In this document: piece by piece, positions 1 to 9,422 of the stretch
How positions within the stretch are numbered: position 1 is the first letter of the stretch
Layout of the letters: every line of letters begins with the position of its first letter
Source of the DNA: Chryseobacterium arthrosphaerae
GTDB lineage: Bacteria > Bacteroidota > Bacteroidia > Flavobacteriales > Weeksellaceae
Direction of reading: 5' to 3'
Assembly (NCBI RefSeq): GCF_001684965.1
Contig: NZ_MAYG01000001.1
Location: forward strand, 1,302,001 to 1,366,000
Length of the DNA stretch: 64,000 bases
Made by a program: the position numbers and the translations under genes
Notes under the pieces: generated by a model
The model's database searches: none
What the model saw: the letters and a program-made list of their open reading frames with translations, nothing else
Told to the model about the DNA's origin: nothing

Positions 1-50
1 AATTCTTAAAAAATTAATACTGGCAGGCTTTTCAGAAAAAATTTAAGACT

Positions 51-58
51 TATATTTG
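51..58 (+). promoter_or_regulatory. Bacteroidota -7 promoter element
   Basis: TATATTTG is a perfect match to the TAnnTTTG element used by the Bacteroidota primary sigma factor. It ends only 7 bases before the ATG at 66, so the transcript would have almost no leader. I see no convincing -33 TTG. Confidence 0.55.
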
Positions 59-65
59 CAGGACA

Positions 66-428
66 ATGTTAAAATGGATTTCCATATTATGCTCGATGAT
101 GTATGTGCTGGCTACCACCAATGCGGGGGAAGTTCTTAAAGTACCTATGTTTGTAGAACATTATATGGAATATCATGGAAGCCTGTCAGAATTTGTTATG
201 GAGCACTATGACAATCATAAAAAAGATGCGGACTGGGATCTTGATCAGAAACTTCCTTTCATCAATCCGCCTATTGTACTCACGGTACATGCCCAGCTTC
301 CGGAACTTAGTTTTGAAATAAAAAAGCCTAAAGAAATTACTATTCCTCAAAAGAACAGTATCTATCAGGAAAAAGATTTTTCCAACCTTTATCTTTCCAG
401 CATATTCCAGCCTCCACGGCACTCTTAA
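66..428 (+). CDS. small exported protein upstream of metal efflux operon, unknown function
   Basis: A 120-residue protein with a hydrophobic N-terminus (about residues 4-20) that reads as a signal peptide. The mature part starts with a stretch rich in His, Tyr and acidic residues (about residues 28-50, several H-Y pairs) and continues as a polar, proline-containing tail with no recognisable domain. The start is supported by a perfect -7 element just upstream. Small proteins of this type are often found directly before CusA/CzcA genes in Flavobacteriia, which is from general knowledge. A role in periplasmic metal binding or sensing is inference from the His content and the neighbour. The gene is separated from the pump by 265 bases containing no other gene, so co-transcription is not certain. 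Confidence 0.6.
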   Translation: MLKWISILCSMMYVLATTNAGEVLKVPMFVEHYMEYHGSLSEFVMEHYDNHKKDADWDLDQKLPFINPPIVLTVHAQLPELSFEIKKPKEITIPQKNSIYQEKDFSNLYLSSIFQPPRHS

Positions 429-693
429 CTGATATCATATTTATAATCAATGTTTTACTATTTGCGTAAAACAGTCCATTTATTACATATCAATTAACCC
501 GTTGTGCCTTTAACATTCCGCCACAAAAACAGCCAGGATATTTAAAAAGCTTTAGCATGCTTTAAAAACCAGTTTCTATACACTGAAGTTTTTAATCGAT
601 ACAGGCTTTTGCCAAATGTTTTGGTTTTTTGTAGCTCACTCCAACTTTAGACAGTTGTATAAAGCATTCCGGGTTAGCAATTAATAATTTTTC

Positions 694-3600
694 ATGTTAA
701 ATAAAATTATTGAGTTTTCTGTAAAGAATAAACTCATCATAGCCTTGTTTACCATAGGTCTCGTTCTTTTTGGGATTTATGAAACCACCAAACTTCCCAT
801 TGATGCACAGCCTGATATCACCAACAATCAGGTTCAGATCATTACTACGGCTCCGTCTTATGGTGCTGCAGACATAGAACGTCTTGTTACATTTCCTATT
901 GAACAGGCCACCAGTAATATCAGCGGAATCACTGAACTCCGCAGCCTTTCACGTTTCGGGCTTTCACTGGTGACTGTAGTTTTTGATGATGAAACGGATG
1001 TATACTGGGCCCGTCAGCAGGTTCAGGAACGCTTACAGCTTGTGCAGGATAATATTCCTGCCGGAATCGGAAAGCCTGAGCTGGGACCTATTTCTACAGG
1101 TTTGGGAGAGATTTTCCAGTATGTGGTAAGAGCCAAAAAAGGGTACGAAAATGTATACGATGAAACTGAGCTCAGAACCATTCAGGATTGGGTGGTAAGA
1201 CGTCAGTTGCTGGGTACAAAAGGAGTTGCAGACGTCAGCAGTTTCGGTGGGAAGCTGAAGCAATATGAAATAGCCATCAACCCGAACAGGCTTCAGGCCT
1301 TCAACATCAATATCAATGATGTTTTTGCCGCCTTGGAAAAAAATAACCAGAATACAGGAGGCGCTTATATTGAGAAGAAAGAAACAGTTCTTTTTATCCG
1401 GAGTGAAGGGCTTCTGGGAAGTACAGAAGATATCGGAAACATCCAGGTTGCAGAAACCGGGGAAGGAATCCCTGTTCATATCAAAGATGTGGCGTCTGTA
1501 AAAATAGGGTTTGCCACAAGATACGGTGCAATGACCTATAATGATACCGGAGAGGTTTCCGGAGCCATTGTGCTCATGCTAAAAGGGGAAAATGCCAATA
1601 AAGTCATTGCCAATATCAAGCAAAGGCTGGAAAAGATCCAGGAATCATTACCGGAAGGCGTAGTCATCGAGCCATTCCTTGACCGGGCCAAAATGGTGAA
1701 CAATACCATCAGTACGGTAAAAACCAACCTTATGGAAGGTGCTTTGATCGTAGTATTTATTCTTGTATTGTTTCTGGGAAATTTCAGGGCAGGTCTGCTG
1801 GTTGCTTCCGTGATTCCTCTGGCGATGCTTTTTGCGATCATCATGATGAATATCTTTGGTGTGGGAGGAAACCTGATGAGTCTCGGGGCACTGGACTTCG
1901 GTCTTATTGTAGACGGTGCCGTCATTATTGTAGAAGCCGTACTGCATCAGCTGGCCCATAAAAAGCATTTCGGAAAAGACAATATGCTGAGCAAAAAGGA
2001 AATGGATGCGCAGGTTTCGGGCTCAGCCACTAAAATGGTCAACAGTGCTGTATTCGGGCAGATTATTATCCTGATCGTGTACCTTCCGATCTTTACCCTT
2101 CAGGGAATTGAAGGTAAAATGTTCAAGCCTATGGCCCAGACGGTAGCATTCGCCCTTATTGGCGCTTTCATTCTTTCTCTTACCTATATTCCAATGATGA
2201 GTGCCCTGGTTTTGAGCAGAAAGAAAAAGGAAAAAGACAATATTTCGGACAGGGTGATGACCAAAGTAGAAGCGGGCCATCAGAAACTCCTTATGAAAGC
2301 CCTTAAATACAAGAAAACCATTATACTTACCGTTCTGATTCTTTTTGCAGGCGCCGTATTCACTTTGTCTAAAATGGGAGGGGAATTTATTCCTTCTCTG
2401 GAAGAAGGTGATTTTGCTGTAGAAATGAGAATCCTTCAGGGAAGCAATATCAATGAAACGAAAAAAGTGACCACCCAGGCTTCCGGAATTCTTTTAAAAC
2501 AGTTCCCGGAGATACAGAAAATTGTTGTTAAAATCGGAAGTGCTGAAATCCCTACAGAGCCTATGCCTATGGATGCCGGAGATATGATCATTGTTTTAAA
2601 GCCTAAGAAAGAATGGACATCTGCCAGCTCATTCCCGGAACTTTCTGAAAAAATGAGTAAAGCCCTGAGCGTTATTCCGGGGCTGACCACCAGTTTCCAG
2701 TTTCCTGTACAGATGCGTTTCAACGAATTAATGACCGGAGCGAGACAGGATGTGGTTTGTAAAATCTATGGGGAAAACCTGGACAGTCTCACGGTGTATG
2801 CCAAGAAACTGGGAAGTATCATCAATACGGTAAAAGGAGCCCAGGATCTCTATATAGAACCTGTAGAAGGAGCTCCGCAGGTAGTCATTGATTATAACCG
2901 CCCTGAACTGTCACGCTATAATATTTCCGTGGCAGAGATCAACAGGGTGATCAATATGGCTTTTGCAGGCCAGACGGCAGGTGCTTTATACGAAGGAGAA
3001 AAGAAATTTGATATCGTTGTCCGGATGGATAATGAGCATAAAAAGGATATTACAAGTATTCAGAACCTTTTGGTACCTACTGCTTCCGGAGAACAGGTTC
3101 CGTTATCCCAGCTTGCCACGGTGGAACTTAAAGAAAGTCCTAATCAGATCCAGAGAGAAGATACCAAAAGAAGAATTATCGTTGGTTTCAATGCAAAAGG
3201 AAGAGATGTACAGACCATTGTAGAGGAGCTTCAGCAGAAAGCCGGTAAAAATCTTAAATTTTCTCCGGGATATACCATTTCTTACGGGGGCACATTTGAG
3301 AATTTAAATGAAGCTAAGGCCAGGCTCGGCGTTGCTGTTCCTATTTCCCTGGTGATGATCTTCCTGTTGCTGTTCTTTGCTTTCGGTTCTGTAAAGCATA
3401 GTTTGCTGATCTATACGGCCATTCCTTTATCCGCAATTGGCGGAGTATATTTTCTTGCGCTGAGAGGAATGCCCTTCAGTATCAGTGCAGGCGTAGGATT
3501 TATTGCCTTATTTGGGGTGGCTGTACTTAACGGAATTGTTTTGATATCGGAGTTTAACCGTTTGAAAAGTAACGGAGTAAGTAATACCAGCAGAATTGTA

Positions 3601-5031
3601 CTCATGGGAACCAGAATCAGGCTTCGTCCGGTACTGATGACTGCTTTTGTAGCATCTTTAGGGTTTTTACCTATGGCTTTAAGCAACGGAGCCGGAGCAG
3701 AAGTACAGAGACCTCTGGCAACGGTTGTTATCGGCGGTCTGATGCTGGCCACTCTTCTTACCTTATTTGTACTTCCTATTCTCTACGTCGTTTTTGAACA
3801 TATTAATAAAGACAAAATGAAATTCTCTAAAACAATCAACTATAAAAAACTGTCTGTGCTTTTACTCCTGCTTTCTTTCGGAGGCATTCATGCCCAGGAG
3901 AACATTACCTATGAGCAGGCTCTGGAAAAAGCTTTTCAGCAGAACGGAACCCTTAAAAATTCAAAATTAATTTCTGAATATCAGGATAAGCTGAAAGCCA
4001 GCTATCTGGATATTCCCCAGATGGAAGTTACCGGCGGGTTTGGACAGATTCAGGGAGAAGAAACGGACAATTCTTTCGGAATTTCCCAAAGGTTCAGCTT
4101 TCCTACGGTATATTCCAAAAGAAAGCAGATGCTGGATGCAGAATGGGCGGCAAGTGTGATCAGTCAAAACCTTACCAAAACACAGCTTACCAAAGAAGTT
4201 ACGGAGGTTTTCTACAGGATTCTGGTGCTTCAGGAAAAGAAAAAGGTGCTGGAATATATCAGCACGCTGTATCACAATTTTGCCGAAAAAGCAGCTTTAA
4301 GATTGAAAAAAGGAGAAGCCAATATCCTTGAAGAATCAACGGCTGAGATTCAGAAGGAACAGGTAAAGGTACAGCTGAATTCCCTTGAAAATGATCTGAA
4401 TATTGCAAAGCTTCAGCTTCAGCTGTTACTCCAATCCGAGCAGTCTTATCAGCCGGTTGCTGACAAGCCGGTGATGAATGTAGGACTTCAGATTTCAGAA
4501 GATCGGGTGAAACAGCATCCGGAACTTCAGTATCTGCTGCAGCAGATCAAAGTAGGTGAGGCAGAAGTACAGCTTGAAAAAAGCAGATTACTGCCTGAAC
4601 TTCTCATAGGGTATACCAACCAGAGTATGAAGAATATCAACAATAACCGCTTCAATTCTGTTCAGGTGGGTGTGGGAATTCCATTGTTTACAAAAGGACA
4701 GAGGGCTTTGGCTAAAGCAGCTCAGGCAAAAATCGCCATTACTGAAAACCAGTATCAGCGTAAGGAAATTGAACTGAAAAACAGATTGGGACAGCAGATC
4801 AGCAATTATATGAACCTGCAAAGGATCATTGAAAACTATGAACAGAAACAGCTTCCAAAGTCTGAAATCATCCTGCAGACAGCACAAAAGCAAATGGAAG
4901 TGGGTGAAATTGATTATCTGAACTGGGTGATCCTCGTCAATCAGGCCGTAAAAACAAAAGCAGACTACATCGATCAGCTGGAAAAGCTTAACCAGACCGG
5001 AGCGGAACTTAATTTCTTAATTTCAAAATAA
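694..5031 (+). CDS. heavy-metal efflux RND pump fused to TolC-like outer-membrane channel (CusA/CzcA-TolC)
   Basis: 1445 residues. Residues 1 to about 1040 are a complete HME-type RND pump: N-terminal membrane helix, periplasmic porter domains, and in the fourth helix the motif DFGLIVDGAV (about 400-409), the proton-relay signature of heavy-metal exporters. A second basic and hydrophobic segment ending in HAQ (about 1042-1067) looks like an internal signal peptide. The remaining 380 residues are an outer-membrane efflux protein with long coiled-coil helices rich in Gln, Leu and Glu. The normal RND C-terminus is cytoplasmic, so the extra hydrophobic segment would carry the TolC part into the periplasm, where cleavage could release it. 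This fusion is known in Bacteroidota. Substrate (Cu/Ag or Zn/Co/Cd) cannot be decided by eye. The adaptor gene follows after 7 bases. Confidence 0.92.
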   Translation: MLNKIIEFSVKNKLIIALFTIGLVLFGIYETTKLPIDAQPDITNNQVQIITTAPSYGAADIERLVTFPIEQATSNISGITELRSLSRFGLSLVTVVFDDETDVYWARQQVQERLQLVQDNIPAGIGKPELGPISTGLGEIFQYVVRAKKGYENVYDETELRTIQDWVVRRQLLGTKGVADVSSFGGKLKQYEIAINPNRLQAFNININDVFAALEKNNQNTGGAYIEKKETVLFIRSEGLLGSTEDIGNIQVAETGEGIPVHIKDVASVKIGFATRYGAMTYNDTGEVSGAIVLMLKGENANKVIANIKQRLEKIQESLPEGVVIEPFLDRAKMVNNTISTVKTNLMEGALIVVFILVLFLGNFRAGLLVASVIPLAMLFAIIMMNIFGVGGNLMSLGALDFGLIVDGAVIIVEAVLHQLAHKKHFGKDNMLSKKEMDAQVSGSATKMVNSAVFGQIIILIVYLPIFTLQGIEGKMFKPMAQTVAFALIGAFILSLTYIPMMSALVLSRKKKEKDNISDRVMTKVEAGHQKLLMKALKYKKTIILTVLILFAGAVFTLSKMGGEFIPSLEEGDFAVEMRILQGSNINETKKVTTQASGILLKQFPEIQKIVVKIGSAEIPTEPMPMDAGDMIIVLKPKKEWTSASSFPELSEKMSKALSVIPGLTTSFQFPVQMRFNELMTGARQDVVCKIYGENLDSLTVYAKKLGSIINTVKGAQDLYIEPVEGAPQVVIDYNRPELSRYNISVAEINRVINMAFAGQTAGALYEGEKKFDIVVRMDNEHKKDITSIQNLLVPTASGEQVPLSQLATVELKESPNQIQREDTKRRIIVGFNAKGRDVQTIVEELQQKAGKNLKFSPGYTISYGGTFENLNEAKARLGVAVPISLVMIFLLLFFAFGSVKHSLLIYTAIPLSAIGGVYFLALRGMPFSISAGVGFIALFGVAVLNGIVLISEFNRLKSNGVSNTSRIVLMGTRIRLRPVLMTAFVASLGFLPMALSNGAGAEVQRPLATVVIGGLMLATLLTLFVLPILYVVFEHINKDKMKFSKTINYKKLSVLLLLLSFGGIHAQENITYEQALEKAFQQNGTLKNSKLISEYQDKLKASYLDIPQMEVTGGFGQIQGEETDNSFGISQRFSFPTVYSKRKQMLDAEWAASVISQNLTKTQLTKEVTEVFYRILVLQEKKKVLEYISTLYHNFAEKAALRLKKGEANILEESTAEIQKEQVKVQLNSLENDLNIAKLQLQLLLQSEQSYQPVADKPVMNVGLQISEDRVKQHPELQYLLQQIKVGEAEVQLEKSRLLPELLIGYTNQSMKNINNNRFNSVQVGVGIPLFTKGQRALAKAAQAKIAITENQYQRKEIELKNRLGQQISNYMNLQRIIENYEQKQLPKSEIILQTAQKQMEVGEIDYLNWVILVNQAVKTKADYIDQLEKLNQTGAELNFLISK

Positions 5032-5038
5032 CAGCGTA

Positions 5039-6190
5039 ATGCATTTCAAAAAAATATCCATATTAAGCCTTGTTTCAGTACTTGTTCTTTCCTCATGCTC
5101 AAGCAAAAAAGAAGAAGAAAAAACAGTGTATGAAAACACAAAATTCAGCAAAAGCACTGAGAATACCGTTCACCTTACAGAAAAACAGGTACAGTCTGTA
5201 GGCATAACCACCACTTCCATTCAAAACAGAAATATGGAAAAACTGGTACGGCTGAACGGGAAAGCGGAAATTGCACCCTCTCATATCAGCTCTGTTTCAA
5301 GCATCATGGGTGGCCATATCAAGGCAATCAATGTGATCAATGGCAGCCATTTCAGTAAAGGGCAGGTACTGGCAGTGGTGGAAGACCCTCAGTTTATACA
5401 GCTTCAGCAGGACTATCTGGTAACGAAAGCACAGCTTGAGGCGGCCCGGTTGAACTTTAACCGCCAGAAAGATCTTAATACCAGCAAAGCCAGCAGCGAC
5501 AAAACCATGCAGGCAGCTCAGGCGGACTATGCCACATTAAATGCTACCTTAAAAGGGCTTGAAGAGAAACTCCGCATTATCGGAATCAATGCCAAAGGGC
5601 TTACCACCGGAAATATCCGCAGCAGGATCAATATTTATGCCCCGTTCAGTGGCTTTGTAAGCAAAATTCTGGTCAATAACGGTCAATATATCAACCCTGC
5701 AGATACTTTATTTGAACTGATCAATCCGGCCGGATTACTGCTGGAACTCAAGGTCTTTGAAAATGATGTCAATGATATAAAAGCAGGGCAGGAAATCCTT
5801 GTGTACAACAATCAGGATCCTGAGGTGAAATCCAGTGCGAGAATTATAAGTGTGGCTCCAAGTATTGAAACTGGAGGTTCTGCAACCGCTGTAGCCAGAT
5901 TATCTTCCGTGAATACTGCCTTTATAAAAGGAATGTACATCAATGCCGAAGTCAATATCAGCAGCCGTTATACCCAGGGATTACCCAACGAAGCCGTGGT
6001 TGCTTTTGAAAATAAAAATTATGTATTTGAAGACCTCGGAAAATCCAATTACAAATTGATCCCTGTGGTTACAGGAATTGCAGATGACCAGTTTACAGAA
6101 ATTATAAAAGCAGATTATTTGAAAGATAAAAAAATAGTACAGAAAGGGGCTTACAGTCTTCTGATGATGTTGAAAAACAAAGCAGAATAA
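5039..6190 (+). CDS. RND efflux periplasmic adaptor lipoprotein (CusB/CzcB type)
   Basis: 383 residues. The N-terminus is a lipoprotein signal with the lipobox-like end VLSSCSS, so the mature protein should be anchored by a diacylglyceryl Cys at about residue 20. It continues with the membrane-fusion-protein plan: a beta-barrel/lipoyl half (about 80-115), a long helical hairpin (about 120-185) rich in Gln and Ala, the second lipoyl half with the typical 'IYAPFSGFVSKILVNNGQYI', and a barrel domain. It couples the RND pump to the outer-membrane channel. The gene begins 7 bases after the pump-channel gene, so the two are one transcript, ending at a strong hairpin 18 bases downstream. Confidence 0.92.
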   Translation: MHFKKISILSLVSVLVLSSCSSKKEEEKTVYENTKFSKSTENTVHLTEKQVQSVGITTTSIQNRNMEKLVRLNGKAEIAPSHISSVSSIMGGHIKAINVINGSHFSKGQVLAVVEDPQFIQLQQDYLVTKAQLEAARLNFNRQKDLNTSKASSDKTMQAAQADYATLNATLKGLEEKLRIIGINAKGLTTGNIRSRINIYAPFSGFVSKILVNNGQYINPADTLFELINPAGLLLELKVFENDVNDIKAGQEILVYNNQDPEVKSSARIISVAPSIETGGSATAVARLSSVNTAFIKGMYINAEVNISSRYTQGLPNEAVVAFENKNYVFEDLGKSNYKLIPVVTGIADDQFTEIIKADYLKDKKIVQKGAYSLLMMLKNKAE

Positions 6191-6208
6191 TCATTCAGTA
6201 CCATTAAA

Positions 6209-6239
6209 ATAAGGGAATTCAGCAACAGAATTCCCTTAT
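6209..6239 (+). terminator. hairpin terminator after the efflux operon
   Basis: A perfect 12-bp stem (ATAAGGGAATTC and its complement) with a 7-base loop. It lies 18 bases after the adaptor stop. The following tract is A/T-rich rather than pure T. Confidence 0.6.
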
Positions 6240-6443
6240 GAAAATAATAAATTTGTATGAAAAAATTTCTTTTAAAACAAGCTTCTCTTATGCTTTAAAT
6301 GTTAAAAAATGAAATGATTTATGATTCTTAAAATTACTGTTAATTCCTTCTATACAGCAATACCGAAATGGCAGGAAATTTCTGCACCTGTTTTCAGGTA
6401 GTTTTCAGAAATACAGATCGCGAAATAGCGGTACAATGTATTC

Positions 6444-6941
6444 TTAATTCAATTCCAGCCTGGTGAAAAATGCTTCCAGGGCTCTCCAGTCCTGATAAGT
6501 AACCAAAAATTCTTTTGTACTTACCGGAATACCGGGAGTAAAGCTGTAATGATCACATCCAAAACACAGATCAATGTTCTCCCATTTATTGCCTTTGCAG
6601 ATAAATACGGTATGATGGGGTTCAAAACAATGGGCACCGTCCCAGAATTTGTCTTTTTTCTGATTTTTAATCATATCAATCATTTCCTGTCTTCGTTCCG
6701 GAGAGAGTATAACCTGTTTTTTGATGATATCACCATTGGGTCTGTTGTTTTTAAGCAAAGGTCTGATCTGTGTTATGGTCTTTTTACCAGGCTTTTCAAT
6801 ATCGAGTCTGAGATTTTCATGATTCGTCAGCAAAACCGTGTCTGCTTCTTTCAGATATTGTGCCAGGCTTTCATTTGCGTTTTGAGAAAAAACGGGTAGT
6901 GAGCCTAAGAGGAAGAATGAAATAAATAATTTATGCATCAT
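6444..6941 (-). CDS. secreted protein of unknown function
   Basis: 165 residues beginning with a clear signal peptide (hydrophobic core residues 5-15, cleavage probably after SQ near residue 20). The mature part is mixed alpha/beta in appearance, with a conserved-looking Cys/His cluster near the C-terminus: HCFEPHHT (about 103-110), then CFGCDHYSF (about 126-134). The close C-x-x-C and H residues could bind metal or form a disulfide, which is inference. I do not recognise the family. It stands alone between the convergent end of the efflux operon and the divergent gene at 7251. Confidence 0.7.
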   Translation of the reverse strand: MMHKLFISFFLLGSLPVFSQNANESLAQYLKEADTVLLTNHENLRLDIEKPGKKTITQIRPLLKNNRPNGDIIKKQVILSPERRQEMIDMIKNQKKDKFWDGAHCFEPHHTVFICKGNKWENIDLCFGCDHYSFTPGIPVSTKEFLVTYQDWRALEAFFTRLELN

Positions 6942-7250
6942 GATTTTAATCGAATTTTTCTTCTGCAGCGGTCATCAATAAACCCTATAATCGGATAGAT
7001 CAACCCTATATTGGCACCTTTTTCAAAAATGTAAATCCTAATGGATAAAGATAATAAAAAAGCCCGCCGGACTTACTATCCTCAGTTTTTTATAATCATT
7101 TGCCGGAAATTTTCAAAAAAGCTGACATTTGACATGTTTTTCAATATTACAGATGTTATTTGATGCATAATTAATTTTAAAATGATATTTTTAGCATGAA
7201 TAGTTTGAGAGGATTTTAGTTGCCTTATGAAAAGAATTTTTTTTGAAAAT

Positions 7251-9056
7251 ATGACAACAAAACCTTTGCACAATTTCCATATTCCTGTAATGGGACTGGC
7301 GTATACCATAGACAGCCCGATCCGTGTTGCACAGTATGGAATCTCTTCTGTAATCTCTATTATTGATGATGAGATCCTGGAAAAAATGAAAAACTTTTAC
7401 AACAAAAAGTTTAATCTGAATTATCTGGGAATCTCAACCAAAACAGAAGATTACAGAGCTAAAAGAATCACCGCCTATCTGGATATGGTGGATGATATTG
7501 TAAACGAAAAATTTGAATCTTTCAAACAGGAAATCAGCAGAAATACAGAGTCTTTAAAAGATTTTATAGCCATGCTTCCGAATACTTCGGATCTGAAGAA
7601 CAGTCTTCAGAACCTTCTCAGCCAGAAAGACAGCTGGAGCTCCGGTATCAAAAATTTTATTGAAGCCAATCTGAAACCGGGAAGTATAGACGTCAATATC
7701 ATGACAAAAGTGGATAAGGACAATTACAGCAGGAACGAACAGCTTCCTGTAATGTATAATGATGCCCATGCCTCCCTCCGCGGATTTGCAAAAAGTAAAC
7801 TGTCTTCATCGGTGGTGCTTTCTGCCGGAATGAATCCCCGCCTGTACAGCTATATGGAGGAGTTTGCAGATTTTTTTCCGGACGAAAACGGAACGATCAG
7901 AAAGAAGATCATCCTTAAAGTAAGTGACTTCCGTTCTGCCATGATCCAGGGGAATTTCCTTGCAAAAAAAGGATTGTGGGTTTCAGAATACAGAATAGAA
8001 TCCGGCCTGAACTGTGGTGGCCATGCATTTGCTACGGAAGGCATGCTCCTTGGCCCGATCATGGAAGAATTCAGGCAAAAGAAAAATGATCTGATACAAT
8101 CTGCCCACACCCTCATGATGACAGCCCTGAAACAGAAAGGAAAACCTGTTCTGACTCAACCTCTGGAGATGAAAATAACCGTTCAGGGAGGCGTAGGTAC
8201 ATCGGAAGAACATGATTTTCTGCTTCAGCATTACCATGCTGACAGTGTAGGATGGGGATCGCCGTTTTTACTGGTTCCTGAAGCCACTTCTGTAGATACC
8301 GAAACCAGGAATCTTCTTTTACAGTCTAAAGAGAAGGATTTCTATTTAAGTAATATTTCTCCTTTGGGTGTTCCTTTTAACACCGTACGGGGAACGTCCA
8401 ACGAAATATTGAAACAGCAAAAAGAAGCCAAAGGAAGATACGGAAGCTCATGCCCGAAAAAACTCCTGGCACTGAGCAAAGAATATTCTCCTGAAGGCAT
8501 TTGCACTGCGTCTAAGAAATACCAGGATATCAAGCTGAAAGAACTTGATGCTTCCAGGGAAACTTTAACGGAAGAAAATTATGACAGGAAAAAATCTGAA
8601 ATTACAGATAAGGCCTGCCTGTGTGTAGGACTTGTGAATGCAGCGTATATGGAGCAGAATCTTGAGATAAAAGGAGAGAAGCAGGGTGTTGTGATATGTC
8701 CCGGGCCTAATATTGCTTTTTTCGATAAAGAAGTTTCCCTCTCCAGAATGGTGCAGCATATCTATGGTAATGCTAATATACTTTCAGATGACAGGCGTCC
8801 GAATATGTTTATCAACGAGCTGAAAATGTATGTGGATTATCTGAGAAAGGAAATTACAGATTCAGTACAGATTACCCACTCCCAAACCAAAAAATGGAAT
8901 GCATTCAAAAAGAATATTCTTGATGGAATAGCCTATTATCAGGATCTTTTCAAAGAATCTCCGTTCTTCAGAAACCATTGGCAGGTGATCAGCCTGCAAT
9001 TACAGCACTATCAACTGGAACTTTCAGCCATTGAGATACCACAGGTTGAAAAGTAA
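7251..9056 (+). CDS. conserved protein, possible TIM-barrel oxidoreductase related to NPD/GltB-type FMN enzymes
   Basis: 601 residues from the ATG at 7251. An in-frame ATG at 7227 would add eight residues. I favour 7251 because the sequence MTTKPLHNFHIPVMG then starts a few residues before the first strand, as in related proteins I recall. The N-terminus (IPVMG, then YGISSVISI) resembles the opening strands of nitronate monooxygenase and glutamate synthase barrels. A later stretch, VQGGVGTSEEH followed by ADSVGWGSPFLL (about 330-360), resembles their phosphate-binding strands 7-8. Several Cys lie in the last third (SCPKK, GICTA, ACLCVG). No cofactor motif is certain. The gene stands alone, with a terminator 25 bases after the stop. 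Function unknown. Confidence 0.75.
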   Translation: MTTKPLHNFHIPVMGLAYTIDSPIRVAQYGISSVISIIDDEILEKMKNFYNKKFNLNYLGISTKTEDYRAKRITAYLDMVDDIVNEKFESFKQEISRNTESLKDFIAMLPNTSDLKNSLQNLLSQKDSWSSGIKNFIEANLKPGSIDVNIMTKVDKDNYSRNEQLPVMYNDAHASLRGFAKSKLSSSVVLSAGMNPRLYSYMEEFADFFPDENGTIRKKIILKVSDFRSAMIQGNFLAKKGLWVSEYRIESGLNCGGHAFATEGMLLGPIMEEFRQKKNDLIQSAHTLMMTALKQKGKPVLTQPLEMKITVQGGVGTSEEHDFLLQHYHADSVGWGSPFLLVPEATSVDTETRNLLLQSKEKDFYLSNISPLGVPFNTVRGTSNEILKQQKEAKGRYGSSCPKKLLALSKEYSPEGICTASKKYQDIKLKELDASRETLTEENYDRKKSEITDKACLCVGLVNAAYMEQNLEIKGEKQGVVICPGPNIAFFDKEVSLSRMVQHIYGNANILSDDRRPNMFINELKMYVDYLRKEITDSVQITHSQTKKWNAFKKNILDGIAYYQDLFKESPFFRNHWQVISLQLQHYQLELSAIEIPQVEK

Positions 9057-9081
9057 CCGTATTTTTAATTGTATAGATAAG

Positions 9082-9110
9082 AAAAACAGCCTTGGATAAA
9101 GGCTGTTTTT
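9082..9110 (+). terminator. Rho-independent terminator
   Basis: A 10-bp stem (AAAAACAGCC / GGCTGTTTTT) with a 9-base loop, running into T residues, 25 bases after the stop of the 600-aa gene. The rest of the 9111-9422 spacer is AT-rich and I see no gene in it. Confidence 0.8.
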
Positions 9111-9422
9111 TGTAATAATTAACCGGGTAAAGCCCTTTATTTTGTCACCGGATGTATGAATGTTTTTTATACATAAATTAGTGGTTTATAATGTCCTTGC
9201 AAATAAACAGATTGCTCAGGCTTTCCATAAACATCTGCGATATCTGTAAATCAGCTGGAGATGCTCTCATACATTGAACAAATATAAATCAGTCAGTATT
9301 CAAAATAAGCGAGCAAGGACCGGCTTTTTCATTTATAATAACTATGATGTGAATGGCTTTTTTAAATGCTTTTAAGACATAATATTCCTTAACTTAGAGA
9401 ACACTTAGTAACATTTATTTTT

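Noticed and set aside
1033..4893. Many long open frames opposite or shifted within the efflux pump gene
   Set aside because: They are shadows of the real gene, with no independent start signals or domains.
6248..6298. Perfect -7 element TAAATTTG followed by a 13-codon frame starting at 6257
   Set aside because: The frame is very short, ends without any recognisable sequence, and lies directly after the efflux terminator; I could not support it as a gene.
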